The translations under genes were made by a program, and so were the position numbers. From Diadophis punctatus similis (Eukaryota > Chordata > Lepidosauria > Squamata > Dipsadidae), in contig JALIGW010000016.1 of the NCBI GenBank assembly GCA_023053685.1, positions 10,167,001 to 10,231,000 on the forward strand: 64,000 nucleotides of DNA, in the 5' to 3' direction. The stretch's first letter is position 1, and each line of letters opens with the position of its first letter. Positions 21,199 through 32,484 of this stretch are shown here, in pieces. A model generated the notes under the pieces. It searched no databases, had not been told where the DNA came from, and saw only the letters and a list, made by a program, of their open reading frames with translations.

Positions 21199-21905
21199 AG
21201 TTGATGCAGAAAGAATGTTATTTCTGCGCCAACTCAGAAAGCTCAAACTGCCAAGGAGCTGCTGATACAGTTCTACAGAGGAATTATTGAGTCTGTCATC
21301 TGCATCTCTATAACTGTCTGGTTTGGTTCTGCAACCCAACAAGACAGACACAGACTTCAGAAGATAATTAGAACCGCAGAAAAAACAATTGCTACCAACC
21401 TGCCTTCCATTGAGGACCTGTATACTGCACGAGTCAAAAAGAGGGACGTGAAAATATTTACAGACCTCTCACATCCTGGACATAAACTGTTTCAACTCCT
21501 ACCCTCAAAATGATGCTATAGAGCACTGCACACCAGAACAACTAGACACAAGGACAGTTTTTTCCCGAACGCCATCACTCTGCTAAACAAATAATTCCCT
21601 CAACACTGTCAAACTATTTACTAAGTCTGCACTACTATTAATCTTCTCATTGTTCCCATCACCCATCTCCTTCCACTAATGACTGTATGACTGTAACTTT
21701 GTTGCCTGTATCCTTACAATTTATATTGACTGGTTCCTAATATGATTTGATTGCTTATTTGCACCCGGACTATCATTAAGTGTTGTACCTTATGATTCTT
21801 GACGAACATATCTTTTCTTTTATGTATACTGAGAGCATATGCACCAAGACAAATTCCTTGTGTGTCCAATCACACTTGGCCAATAAAATTCTATTCTATT
21901 CTATT
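21199..21905 (+). mobile_element. L2-like LINE 3' end with (ATTCT)n tail
   Basis: A plus-strand frame with a few breaks reads RMLFLRQLRKLKLPKELL..., then ...IIRTAEKTIATNLPSIEDLY and ...PGHKLFQLLPSK, a stop, and DSFFPNAITLLNK. This is the C-terminal region of L2/CR1-group non-LTR reverse transcriptases, beyond the catalytic core. The 3' untranslated part ends TTGGCCAATAAAATTCTATT plus a short ATTCT tail. Copies of the same family are at 48488-49017 (minus) and 57440-57997. The clade name is tentative. Confidence 0.8.
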
Positions 21906-21971
21906 ATAATTTCAAAATCTGGCAGTGCAAAAGGTCACTTTTAAAAGTGGGTGATAAATTTTACTTTCATG

Positions 21972-22250
21972 CATTAACAGAGGGATACAAGCTATTTTCC
22001 AAAGCACCTGAAAGCCAGGCAAAGAATAATGGATGGAAACTGAACAAGGAGAGATTCAACCTGGAAATAAGGAGAAATTTTCTGAGAGTGAAAGCAATCA
22101 ACCAATGGAGCAGCTTGCCTTCAGAAGTTGTGGAAGCTTCATCACTGGAAGCTTTCAAGAAGAGCCTGGATTGCTATCTGTCAGAAATGGTGTAGGGCGG
22201 GGGGTTGGACTAGATTACCTATGTCCCTTCCAACTCTGTTAATCTGTATC
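21972..22250 (+). mobile_element. CR1 LINE 3' end
   Basis: A plus-strand frame of about 70 codons reads GYKLFSKAPESQAKNNGWKL, then INQWSSLPSEVVEASSLEAF and ends SEMV. The untranslated block follows (GGGGTTGGACTAGATTACC...TCCAACTCTGTTAATCTG). The wording differs from other CR1 copies, suggesting another subfamily close to the one that supplied the SINE tail at 14020 and 45632. Confidence 0.85.
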
Positions 22251-22279
22251 TGTATTTTAGGTAGATGACTATTGTTCAG

Positions 22280-23320
22280 TTGTAAAGTGCAGCCAAAGTC
22301 CAAGTTTTTACGTATTTTATTTTTGTTTTATTTATTCAATTTTTTTTAATAATAAATTTTTTATGTTATTTTATAATATTTTATCATTCCATTTTCAATT
22401 TAAACAATGTGTTGTCAGAGTGCATATACATATATACATCTATATATACTTTCAAATCTAATTATATTCATTTAATAATATTTTTAACCTTTTTAATATC
22501 TCCCATTATAGTATTAATTATACAACCATCAAATCAACCCAAAAATTTATTCTTCTGTCTACTTTTTCATATTTATTATATTTCCCCCAGTTTTGCAACA
22601 AAAACCATCTTTCCCTTCTTTCCTCTTTCCTCTCCTCCCCTCCCCTCCCTACTTCCCTCCTCTTCTCTTCTCCATCTCCTTTCTCTCCTTCGCCGCTTCT
22701 ATCCCTTCCCTTTCTTTTCCTCTCTTCTTTCTCCTCTCTACCTCCTTCTTCCTTCATCCTCTCTTCTTTTTTTCGGCCTTTCTCCTCTCCCCTACTTCCC
22801 TCCAATCCCCTCCACTCCTCCATCTTCCAACTTTGCTTCCCATTGTTGCATTCAATTATTTACCACCCATAATTTATTTCTCAATATGCTACTAAGAAAC
22901 GAATTTAATATTATAAATTATATTGACAATATTAATCATCCTCATTTCTTTCAGTTTTATTTAATTTTATATTACTTCTTTTTTCCAATATTCATCTTCT
23001 CCCCCCCCTTCATCACAACTATATTATGAACAAGATGTTGACCCGATCTCTTCTTTAAATTTCAACCATAATATTTCTTTTCCTTATTTTTTATCTTTAC
23101 TCATTTTATTACAAGCCCTTAAATTCTCATCTTACTGTGTTAACCACTGATAGAAATATCTGCCAGGGTCCTATTGCTAATTTTCACACTTCATATTTAT
23201 ATCTTTTTTTCTTTATATTATACATCTGTATTTCTATTTTAGTATGAACAATATAGTTTATATGAGAACCATTTAAGATAATTAGTTGATATTTTATTTA
23301 TTCAATTTTTATAACAGCCC
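22280..23320. other. T-rich region with pyrimidine tract; possible old L1-like UTR
   Basis: Strongly T-rich sequence with a CCTCTCC-rich stretch (22610-22830). The 206-codon frame here is low complexity (poly Ser/Phe/Leu). The base composition resembles the L1 3' region at 33600-34095, but no shared motif could be shown. Confidence 0.35.
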
Positions 23321-23359
23321 AACTCAACCAAGTGACTTTGTTCAGTTCAGTTCAGTTCC

Positions 23360-24045
23360 TAGAACAAGATTTTCATAAAAATAATTTCTGAAGCATCACT
23401 AGGAAAGTACCATCAGTTCAAAAGTGGTCATTATTCTGCTTTGAAAGACATCTTGAGGAGTTTTCAAAATAAATGTTAGGAAGAATATAGTATATCCTAA
23501 AATAATGTTCTTGGGAGTTGTTTGCATGATGGAATTAGAGACCAGTCATTGCAGGATGCTAAGATGTCTGACTGCCTTTGCAGTGTTTATTGCTTTTTAT
23601 ACAGTTTTCCAAGAAGCAAAAAGGTAGAAGAAAGTAATTTGAATTTTCATTGGTGAATTCATTGGTGAATTCTCCCAGCAAATCCTTAAGAACATCCTGT
23701 TGACACAACCTAGATGAGATCAGTACCAGCCAGGGATAATGTCATAAATCACCCTGGTTATGTGAACTGGGTGAGATCATGTAGGCATGAGAGGCCCGTT
23801 AGAGATAGGCAGTTTGCTGCACAACCTTTACATGGCCTCTATCTCTACATTTACATTTACAATTTATTTCTTCAATTTATTTAATCAATTATGGCTTGGA
23901 TTGATGGAGAGGCCTGGAGGAAATGACTCCAGTTTCACACAGACTCAGTGGGCATATGAATAACTGGACAAGTGTTAGGACACAGATTATCCTCAAGTTC
24001 TATAATGAAGTCTGCCCATCATGATCGTAACTAGTGAGGTTCAAA
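23360..24045. other. No recognisable feature
   Basis: No supported gene. A small tandem GTTCA run is just upstream (23336-23357). Confidence 0.4.
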
Positions 24046-24049
24046 AATC

Positions 24050-24365
24050 GGGTAATGATTAAATGACTGCCATGATCAAAGGGAACCAAAGGCTAACTCC
24101 GGATGAGATTATTGCTAAAAAGTGGAAGTAAATGCTGGTTTTCAGGAAAACCATTGCAAAAAAAAATAATTGTCATGTGATTGTGAAACATTGCAAACAG
24201 CCATAAATGTGGCCCAATTGCTGAATGTCTGAAATGCAGTCACATGACCACAGGGAGGGGCCCGACTATCAGAACTTCAAATCTGAGTCGTAAGTACCCC
24301 AGGGGGATCCATCATAATTTTGAATAGTTGCTGCAAGCAGTCACAAGTTGAGGACTACCTGTATT
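24050..24365. mobile_element. GTAGTCC-type TIR element, diverged
   Basis: The right end is GTCACAAGTTGAGGACTACCTGTA, matching the family at 50150-50752. The interior has ATGTGATTGTGAAACATTGC and CAGTCACATGACCACAGG, as in 430-660. The left end is eroded. Confidence 0.55.
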
Positions 24366-24369
24366 GATG

Positions 24370-25280
24370 ACTCCTGATCTAGGGAGTATATTGATCCTTT
24401 GAACTAAATGTTAGAGCATCATTTGAGATAAAACCTTAATTTCTCCCATTTTCTGAAATGGAGGTAGCTCCCTTTAAATCAAGCTTTGCTTTTTTCTAGT
24501 CCTTTAAAACTTAAAATCTCCTACATGGTTCTTGCAGACCTGATAATTTTAATTTTATGCAATGAGATGCTTACAACAGTGGAAAAGGGAGATATTATTT
24601 AGATGGGAGTAGTGGAACAAAATTAAAGGCTGTAGTTCAAAAGTTGTAATATTGCTACATTTTCTAAAACCAATAAAAGCAAAAGTTCTTAGAAATCTGA
24701 ATGCCATTTTTTTAAAAAAATTAAAAGATCACTTTCTAAAAACATTAACAAAGTGATGCAATAACAGAATGGAACAAACTTCTCTGTAAAACATAATTAA
24801 AATTGTAGCAAATGGAGGAAAAGTGAGACTCAGCTTTTATAACTTCAATGATAAATTCACATTTCTCTCAGTTTAGTCCTTATTACATACATTTGAATAG
24901 ATTTCAGTTAGAGAAAGGAAGAAGGTGATAACACAGCAACCCTATTATGAAAACTGTAGCAATAATAAGCAGATATGATATTGATCTAACTATCAGGCAA
25001 TTACAAAGCCTACATTAAGAGTCATTCAAATTCACAAGCATTCAAGTGACTCATATAGAGCGTTGTTAAAAAAACAAAACACCACACATAATATAGAAGA
25101 TGAATACAGAAAGAAAAACAGATAGAATTGCTTTTTTTCTAGAAAAAAAATTATATATAGCCAATCTGGACCAAATGGATGTTCAAAGCATCTCTACTAA
25201 AACAAATGATCTCCTAAGCCAGGCTCATAGCCCTCCCCATAACACATTTTTTTAGGGATACCCATTTAACATTAGCTGAA
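24370..25280. other. No recognisable feature
   Basis: AT-rich, no supported gene or repeat. Confidence 0.4.
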
Positions 25281-25283
25281 CTC

Positions 25284-25345
25284 TATCATATACCGTATTT
25301 TTCAGAGTATAAGACGCACCGAAGTATAAGACGCACCTTAGTTTT
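25284..25345. mobile_element. One end of a TTATAC/GTATAAGACGCACC TIR element
   Basis: ATACCGTATTTTTCAGAGTA followed by TAAGACGCACCGAAGTATAAGACGCACC is the terminal repeat of the element at 60983-61477. The second end is not found, so this is a truncated copy. Confidence 0.65.
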
Positions 25346-25590
25346 GGGGGAGGAAAACGAGGAAAAAAGGCCTCTGCCTCCCAGCAATTTAGCAAACAGC
25401 AAACAGCACAGATGATATACACTGTTTGCTGTGTATTTCTGTGCATGTGTGCCTGACCCATAGAAATAGCAAAGAATTGGAGAAATGTACATTATGGCAG
25501 TATATTAATCCCAGAAAGTTTTCTTAAATGTAATCACACTAACTCCTCCCAATTATTTAAATAGATCTACTCCAAACATGACTAAATCCA

Positions 25591-25721
25591 CCTTTTCTGT
25601 TCAGGAGCTCATGCCATGTGCTCCTGTCCACCATATTAAACCTTCTTTCCAAGCAACTTCCATGAATCCAGTGTCTTTTCCCCCACTTGGAACTGAACCC
25701 AGAAGGACATTCCTTACAACA
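25591..25721 (+). mobile_element. LTR 3' fragment, same family as 7986-8565
   Basis: About 130 bp match the last part of the LTR at 7986-8565 (GCTCATGCCATGTGCTCCTG ... CCACTTGGAACTGAACCC), including the ATTAAA signal. No other part remains. Confidence 0.8.
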
Positions 25722-26082
25722 CTATATTGATTAATTCAATAAAAAATGAACAGTGGCAAGTCCAACTTTCTGATCTTGGTTGGTGCTAAATGTTTGGGGT
25801 TTTTTAGAGCAAAAGTCTAGACTTCATAGGAAAATGTGGTGGTTTTTTTTGAAGCTCTGCATGAGCTGTAACATTTCTTTTGTTTCTTTCTTTCAATTAT
25901 TCCCAGTGTTTTGCTGACCCCTTCCCATCATGGGAATTTGGATGCCCATGAACACACTACCCATATGCAAGAGTAATGTCAGAGAATCCATGGGTTGCTT
26001 ATGTGTTCCAGCAATAAGTACATGGACCCAGCTGAACATAAAAAAATGGATGTGTAAAATCATATGGTTTAAAGGTACCTTA

Positions 26083-26308
26083 TAGCAATAGCACTTAGAC
26101 TTATATACCGCTTCATAGTGCTTTACAGCCCTCTCTAAGCGGTTTACAGAGTTCAGCATATTGCCCCCAACAATCTGGGTCCTCATTTTACCGACCTCGG
26201 AAGGATGGAAGGCTGAGTCAACCTTGAGCCGGTGAGATTTGAACAGCTGAACTGCTGAACTAGCAGTAGCCTGCAGTGCTGCATTTAACCACTGCGCCAT
26301 CTCGGCTC
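26083..26308 (-). mobile_element. tRNA-derived SINE (MIR/L2-like), with TAGCAATAGC end
   Basis: The minus strand reads from head AGCCGAGATGGCGCAGTGG to the 3' end CGGTATATAAGTCTAAGTGC then TATTGCTA. The 3' end differs from the AAATAAA-tailed SINEs, so at least two subfamilies are present. The B-box region has been altered. Confidence 0.88.
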
Positions 26309-26334
26309 TTTTAAATCTTGGAAATCTTGGAAAT

Positions 26335-26480
26335 CTTTTGAGTGTAAGTCCCTGCTGAGGTCAGGAATTCTCAGATTATCCAGACCTTTGTTTGAAAACC
26401 ACCAGTGATTGTCTGTTCAGCCAGGCTGTTCAATCACTTAACAATTCCCACAGTCAGGAAATTTCTCCTCATGTTTGGTT
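26335..26480 (-). mobile_element. Old CR1-like fragment
   Basis: GTCAGGAAATTTCTCCTCATG and ACCACCAGTGATTGTCTG resemble the CR1 blocks CAGGAAATTTCTCCTTAG and CTCCAGTGATGGAGC. Highly diverged. Confidence 0.5.
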
Positions 26481-26578
26481 TGGGTCTCTCTCTCTATAAA
26501 AACTTCCATTTCCTCCATTAAAAAAAAAAAGAATGGAATGACATTGGCTGTTCTCCCTTCTTTGAGCATTTCCCCTGT

Positions 26579-26868
26579 GGGGTTCTTGGTGCTGTGCGTT
26601 TGGTTGTTTTCTTGCAGAGGTTTCATTATTGAATTCGGTAACATCATCAGTACTAGAAGGGAGTGGTTTGCTCACTGTTTATATACAAGTGACTTGCCCT
26701 GTCACTGTTGGTGAAAATGTTCCTGGTGGTTCCTTGATTAGACTGTTGTTTGCTGTTTGATTGCTTGTCTGAATTGGTAGTTTTTTAATTGGGATATTAT
26801 TTACTGGTTGATTGTAGTATTAATCTGCAAGAAAACCACCAGGTTCAGGGAGCACTAAGAACCCCACA
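26579..26868. repeat. Foldback: ~39-bp inverted arms of the Penelope-associated repeat
   Basis: The left arm 26579-26617 (GGGGTTCTTGGTGCTGTGCG...TTTTCTTGCAG) is nearly complementary to 26826-26868 (CTGCAAGAAAACCACCAGG...AGAACCCC). The same block occurs once at 10205-10300. The interior contains GGTAACATCATCAGTACTAG, also shared with 10205. Penelope-like elements are known to be able to carry terminal repeats in inverted order, which would fit. Confidence 0.6.
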
Positions 26869-27014
26869 TTTCAAACCTGAGCTACACATTTTATTTATTT
26901 ATTTTATTTTATTTAGTTTATCGATCATGTATTAAATAACAGGTATAAGTATAAACATGGACATGAACAAGGAATGAGTACAAATAAATGGGGACAGTAG
27001 GACCGGGATGGTAG

Positions 27015-27232
27015 CAGTGGTGAAATCTAAAAATTTTCCCTACCTACTTGGTTGGCAGGGCTTGGTGGTCATGTGACCGGGTGGGCATGGCCAACTTGTA
27101 AAATGTGGTGAAACTCACTTAACAATGCTCTTACTTAGCAACCAACATTTTGGGCTCAATTGTGATCATAAATTCCCTTCCTTCCTTCCTTCCTTCCTTC
27201 CTTCCTTCCTTGTCTCCCTTTCTCTCCCTTCC

Positions 27233-27307
<75 letters not shown>

Positions 27308-27441
27308 CTCTCTCTCTTTTTCTTTCTTTCTTTCTTCCTTTCTCTTTCTCTCTTTCTCTTTCTTTCTCTTTTTCTTTCTTTCTCTTTCTTTCTCTTCTTG
27401 TCTCTGTTTCTCTTTCTTCTCTCTGTCTCTCTGTCTCTCTG

Positions 27442-27477
<36 letters not shown>

Positions 27478-28114
27478 TCTTTCTCTCCCTCCCTCCCTCC
27501 CTCTCTCCCTCCCTCCCTCTCTCCCTCCCTTTCCTTCCTCTTTATTGCTTTCTTTCTCTTTCTTTCTCTCTTTCTCTTTCTTTCTCTCTTTCTCTTTATT
27601 TCTTTCTCTTTCTTTCTCTTCTCTTCTTGTCTCTGTTTCTTTCTTCTCTCTGTCTCTCTGTCTCTCTGTCTCTCTGTCTCTCTCTCTCTCTCTTTCTCTC
27701 CCTCCCTCCCTCCCTCTCTCCCTCCCTCCCTCTCTCCCTCCCTTTCCTTCCTCTTTATTGCTTTCTTTCTCTTTCTTTCTCTCTTTCTCTTGGCAGTGAG
27801 AGAAGGAAGAAAGTGCTCTGGGAGGGCGGGAGGGCCGGCCCAGCAGCAGTGTATCCCCTGTCATGGGCTGGATGCGGGGAGTGAGACCTGAGGCAGAGAG
27901 GGGGCAGGGGCAGCTAGATAGGCTGCAACTTTGCAGGCTTTCCAGGCAGGCAAACTGCAGAGCAGAGACTGGGTGGGCAGGGTGAGGGAGCGGCAACTGG
28001 AGCACTGGTTCAGGGGCATTGCCAGCCAGCTGTCGCTACCAGTTCAGCGAACCAGGCCACATGTCTGCTAACAGTTCTCCCGAACTAGTCCGAAACAGTA
28101 GCATTTCACCCCTG
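27015..28114. mobile_element. hAT-like element of the CAGTGGTGAAATC group, 1.1 kb
   Basis: Ends CAGTGGTGAAATCTAAAAAT and AGTAGCATTTCACCCCTG match 15439-15699. Flanks are GATGGTAG (27007-27014) and GATGATAG (28115-28122), one mismatch. The interior has a short piece of the GTAGTCC family (27088-27175), then 600 bp of pyrimidine repeats, then a GC-rich unique stretch. Frames of 224-279 codons in it are repeat translations. Confidence 0.85.
27174..27790. repeat. CTTC / CTTT / CTCTGT / CCCT microsatellite, internally duplicated
   Basis: Begins with CTTC and TTTC tetramers, then mixed CTTT and CTCTGT. A block of about 250 bp (CTTCTTGTCTCTGTTTC ... TTCCTTCCTCTTTATTGC) appears twice, at roughly 27395-27550 and 27620-27765. 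Confidence 0.9.
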
Positions 28115-28617
28115 GATGATAGACACAATGGTGCGCTTATGCACGCCCCCTTTACGGACCTCTTAGGAATGGGGTGAGGTCCATGGTAGACAGTTTAAGG
28201 TTGAAGCTGTGGGGGTTAAAAGATGTAACAACAGAGTCAGGTAGAGCATTCCAGGTGTTGACCACTCTGTTGCTGAAGTCGTATTTTCTGCAATCGAGTT
28301 TGGAGCTGTTTATTTTGAGTGTGTATCTATTGTTTGCCCATGTATTGCTGAGGTTGAAGCTGAAGTAGTCATTGACAGGTAGGACATTGTAGCAGACAAT
28401 TTTGTGTACAATGCTTAGGTCAGACTGTAGGTGGCGTAGTTCCAGGTTGTCCAAGCCCAAAATTTTGAGCCTGGTGTAATAAGGGATTCTATTGTGAGCA
28501 GAGGAGTGGAGGACTCTTCTTGTGAAATACCTCTAGTATTTCAAATATTCTCTTGAATTGGTCATCTCTTTAATACTAGTCTGTTCAGATATGTCTGCTG
28601 CATCTCCTGCTTTATTG

Positions 28618-29072
28618 ATGTTGAGAATCTAGAAAGAGTGCAGAAAAGATGATTAGGGGACTGGAGGATAAAACATATAAAGAACAGTTGCTGGAATTGG
28701 GTATGTCTAGTTTAATGAAAAGAAGGATCAGGGGAGACATGATAGCAGTGTTCCAATATCTCAGGGGCTGCCACAAAGAAGAGGGAGTCAACCTATTCTC
28801 CAAAGCACCTGAGGGTAAAACAAGAAGCAATGGGTGGAAACTAATCAAGGAGAGAATCAACTTAGAACTAAGGAGAAATTTCCTGACAGTTAGAACAATT
28901 AATCTGTGGAACAGCTTGCCTCCAGAAGTTGTGAATGCTCCAACAATGGAAGTTTTTAAGAAGATGTTGGATAACCATTTGTCTGAAGTGGTGTAGAGTT
29001 TCCTGCCTAAGCAGGGGGTTGGACTAGAAGACCTCCAAGGTCCCTTCCAACTCTGTTATTTCTATTTCCATT
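28618..29072 (+). mobile_element. CR1 LINE 3' end, best-preserved frame
   Basis: A plus-strand frame (28649-28996) of 115 codons ends this CR1 copy: GLEDKTYKEQLLELGMSSLM, GDMIAVFQYLRGCHKEEG, RRNFLTVRTINLWNSLPPEV and LDNHLSEVV. This is the extreme C-terminal region of CR1-type ORF2 proteins, downstream of the catalytic domain, so it has no activity by itself. The untranslated 3' end follows. It is 5' truncated, the usual result of incomplete reverse transcription. Confidence 0.85.
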
Positions 29073-29135
29073 TCTGTATGCCTAAGCTACACTTCCTTCT
29101 GACCATTTTCTTTCTGGTTGTAAGTTTGACTATGT

Positions 29136-29476
29136 CAGGGATCAGCAACCTTAAACACTCAAAAAACCATTTGGGCCCGTTTCCCACGGAAAAGAAAACA
29201 CCAGGGCCCACAAAACCCTTCCCGTGCCTGACTATTTCCTGAGCGGCCACAGAACTAGCATATGTTGTTGAATTAAACGTTCTGTTTTTTTCTGAAACTT
29301 TTCTTTTCTTGGATTTATCCATGGTTGGCCTACCGGGGGTCAAAAAGCTCAATAAATTGCGTGCCAGCGGGTATCACACATTGGTGATTGTGTTGCATAT
29401 TTTGAGCGACAGGGAGCCACAGCAGAGGGATGAAAGAGCCACATGCGGCTCCAGAGCCATGGGTTGCTGACCCCTG
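29136..29476. mobile_element. hAT-like element, 341 bp
   Basis: Ends CAGGGATCAGCAACCTTAAA and GGGTTGCTGACCCCTG are inverted. GACTATGT is on both sides (29128-29135 and 29477-29484), perfect. The right part (GAGCCACATGCGGCTCCAGAGCC) resembles the outer part of 16389-18849. Confidence 0.92.
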
Positions 29477-29489
29477 GACTATGTATACA

Positions 29490-29880
29490 CACAGAGAAAC
29501 ACACACAGAGAGACAGTCACACACATGAAAAGTACACTGAATGAAATACACACACCTAACTGCAGAATGAGCATCCTCTTGCAAACCACTGAAAAGATCA
29601 GTTGAATTTTGATGATATTCCTTGTGTTTTGTGCCTCACATTTCCTTGGCAAAGAGAAGAAACTGTTGTTATATTTTTACTCAGCCAGGATAGTCTGACT
29701 GTTTCTGTGATGACAAATTCTGTTTGCATGGGAAGCAGATGCTGGTATTTACCTAGATATAATTTACAATCATGAGCAATGATGACTGAGATACTTTTCC
29801 CCGCCAGAGCAATATGTTGCAAAAGAAAATGCTGCAAATAATTTCCTATAAAAGTGCTTTAAACATTTCCTACAGAAATT
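29490..29880. other. No recognisable feature
   Basis: No supported gene; a short ACAC-rich stretch at 29485-29530. Confidence 0.4.
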
Positions 29881-29900
29881 TTATATGTATAAATCGGGTA

Positions 29901-30114
<214 letters not shown>

Positions 30115-30885
30115 AATTTCCCACTTCTTTTATTCCTCACTGCTTTTCTAGCCCACTGCCCAGTATTGCACTCAAAACTGTCACTTTATATAGACTGACA
30201 GCTGTACCTTAAGAAATGTAAAACAATTCTGCTATAAATTCCCCTAAGGAGAAATTTGCAGTGGTATCCCCCCAGAGGAATTCATTATGGGCTAAATTCG
30301 AGCTTCAGTGTGGCTGTAATTGCATTTATTGTATTTTTAAAATGGGTAAGGTGGCTCCGTGCAACTGCTGGAATTTTTCAAAGCAGAGAGAAGCTTCAAC
30401 ACACAATATAAATTGTGATTTGTTCAAGGAGGCAGCCAACTACAGTACACTTGTTCATTTTTCTTGCGTGTCTGCTTTTTTGCTTAGTGCCACAATCTGT
30501 GACAGATACATAGTTCAGAACTCTAAAGGATTGGATAATTTATCTTGCCAATATCCTATTTTTTCCCCAGGAAAATAACCCCTTGTTCAAGAGGAAGAAT
30601 ATGAATTGTTGCAGCTCTGAGTCGTATCTGAACTGGTTTGGTTACATCCTTTAACAAAAATATCAATTTTGGTTAGGTGACTTCATTTCAGACAAATGGT
30701 TTCATTGTTGACACAAAGTCAAGTTTATCATGGAGTCATTTCTCTTCAATTTAGGCAACATAGTCATTAACAATCAGCTGTCAGGGTCTCAAGCTGCAAC
30801 TTTTACCACAACCCCAAAAACTAAAGCTGGCTAATGCAAGACATCAAGTTTCCACACCTTTTGTTTAATCTTAGAAACATTAGAA
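30115..30885. other. No recognisable feature
   Basis: No supported gene or repeat. Confidence 0.4.
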
Positions 30886-30899
30886 AGTGTTGTCTATGG

Positions 30900-31035
30900 C
30901 AGTGTTTCCCAACCTTGGCAACTTGAAGATATCTGGACTTCAACTCCCAGAATTCCCCAGCCAGCGAATGCTGGCTGGGGAATTCTGGGAGTTGAAGTCC
31001 AGATATCTTCAAGTTGCCAAGGTTGGGAAACACTG
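30900..31035. mobile_element. Near-perfect palindromic hAT-like MITE, 136 bp
   Basis: Each half reads CAGTGTTTCCCAACCTTGGC then AACTTGAAGATATCTGGACT, CAACTCCCAGAATTCCCCAG. The halves meet around 30968 with a short centre GCGAATGCTGGC. GTCTATGG is on both sides (30892-30899, 31036-31043). Because of the palindrome both strands give the same peptide (NLGNLKISGLQLPEFPSQ), which is not a gene. A decayed relative is at 36428-36537. Confidence 0.95.
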
Positions 31036-31049
31036 GTCTATGGAGATTC

Positions 31050-31115
31050 TCAATTATCCAGGTCATGGTTTCCCAAAGGTGCTTTTTTCAAAAAGCAACT
31101 GGACTTTCTTGGTAA
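31050..31115 (-). mobile_element. Short fragment of the GCAACTGGACTTTCTTG dispersed repeat
   Basis: CCCAAAGGTGCTTTTTTCAA followed by AAAGCAACTGGACTTTCTTGG matches parts of 42350-42480 and (inverted) 47178-47300. Copies with CTTCTTGGATGAGAAGCGAA suggest the 3' part of a retroelement; Penelope-like is possible but not shown. Confidence 0.5.
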
Positions 31116-31424
31116 GTATGGATCAGCAATGGAGTCTCTGGAGAGCGACTTTAGTATTCAGAATATACAGTAGATATGAATAGGTTTGGGCTGTGTCATG
31201 TTCCTTGTATCTTATAGATCAGCTACAGTACATTTTTCTTAGTTAATTTATGTTAACTAAGAAAATTGCCCAATTGGTCTTCAAACTCCATGTTTGTACC
31301 CAGAATTGCAAGTGTTGTATCAGGTTCCATATGTAAAATAGAAAAATCAAACCAAATGCATCAGAAAAAAGACTACAGTTCTTTAAAAGACCAATTGGGC
31401 AATTTAATTGAACATAGAATTGAA

Positions 31425-31520
31425 TTACAGGTAGTCCTCAACTTATAATCGTTCATTTAGTGACTGAAGTTATAACAGCTTTGAAAAAAAAAATGACTTA
31501 TGACAGTTTTTCATACTTAT
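31425..31520. mobile_element. Partial GTAGTCC-type TIR element
   Basis: The left end TTACAGGTAGTCCTCAACTT, then CGTTCATTTAGTGACTGAAG, stops after about 95 bp. Confidence 0.65.
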
Positions 31521-31638
31521 CCAGAGGTGGGATTCAGCTGGTTCGGACCGGTTTGGGTGAACCGGTAGTTGCATTATTAGAGGTATCATTTTGAAATTAT
31601 GGTGGTAATCATTTCAGTTTATTCTGCTTTGGTCAGAG

Positions 31639-31988
31639 CAGTGGTGGGTTCCTACCGGTGCGGCCCACTCTGCAGTACCAGTAGCGGCCAGCAGATGGCG
31701 CTATTTGAGCACGGCTGCTCCGGTGCTGTATTTTTGGGCTTTTTTGCTTCCGCGCATGCATGAAAGCAAAATCTTGGTGAAATCTCGCGAGGGGACACGC
31801 ACGCATGCATCTGCTCGTGAGATTTCACCAAGATTTTGCTTCTGTGCATGCATGGAAGCAAAATCGTGCAAGGGGCACGCACGCGTAGCGAGGGGGCGCG
31901 CATGCGTAGTGAGGGGGTGTGCGTGCACCAAACATGGCAATGCGCGCGCAGAGCTCCGGTAGTGAGGTAAGACAGCAACCCGCCCCTG
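31639..31988. mobile_element. hAT-like element of the GGTGGGTTCC group, 350 bp
   Basis: Ends CAGTGGTGGGTTCCTACCGG and GCAACCCGCCCCTG; flanks GGTCAGAG (31631-31638) and GGTCAGAC (31989-31996). The CpG-rich interior has an inverted pair: AAGCAAAATCTTGGTGAAAT (about 31764) against ATTTCACCAAGATTTTGCTT (about 31822). Sister copies: 36187-36365, 38315-38507 and 63607 onward. Confidence 0.8.
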
Positions 31989-31996
31989 GGTCAGAC

Positions 31997-32484
31997 CCCA
32001 TATATCCAACAGTACTATTTCCATTTCTGGGTATCACATTTTGAAAAGTGTTCAGAGAAAGTGGAACAAAACAGAGAAGAGCAGTAAGGGTGATTAGGGG
32101 ATTAGAAGTTACATTTCATAAAAAAGAGAGTGGATGTGTTCAAACTTGAGGGGGAAATGGAGGGTGGAAGGTGATAACATGCTTCAGTGCCTAATGGATT
32201 TCACACAGAAGTAGGTCAAGACCTAATCTCTCTTGTTCTGGAGTGCAAATAATGAATTTAAATTAAAGAAATGCAGGTTCCAAATTAAGGTGAGAAAAAA
32301 AGGAATAACAATAACAACAGCAGTGGTGCCAGTTTCACGGAGATTTGTTTAGCTCCCTTTCAGTTGGATATGTTTAGGCAGAGACTAGACAGCCATCTTC
32401 CTAGAATGCCTCAGTTTAGATCTCTGCACTGGATAGAGCTTTGAAGTCAATAGGTTAAATGATCCCTTCAACTCTAGGATACCA
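31997..32484 (+). mobile_element. Diverged CR1-group LINE 3' region
   Basis: GTGGAACAAAACAGAGAAGAGC, then GGGTGATTAGGGGATTAGAAG, AGACTAGACAGCCATCTTCC and CCCTTCAACTCTAGGATACC recall the order of older CR1/L3-type 3' ends (Gx-IDNHLP..., CTTCCAACTCT). Many indels; no frame. Confidence 0.6.

Larger units (their letters stand above)
26889..28560 (-). mobile_element. CR1/L2-group LINE 3' end, split by hAT-like element
   Basis: On the minus strand 28123-28545 encodes LGLDNLELRHLQSDLSIVHK and ...FSNRVVNTWNALPDSVVTS...MDLTPFLRG, the C-terminal end of a CR1/L2-group LINE protein. The 3' untranslated part is cut at 28115/27014 and resumes in 26889-27014, ending in an AAATAAA tail. The first ORF is 5' truncated. 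A sister copy with more of the protein is at 35155-36045. Confidence 0.85.

Noticed and set aside
27125..28005. Frames of 224-279 codons
   Set aside because: Translations of CTTT/CCCT repeats within a hAT-like element.
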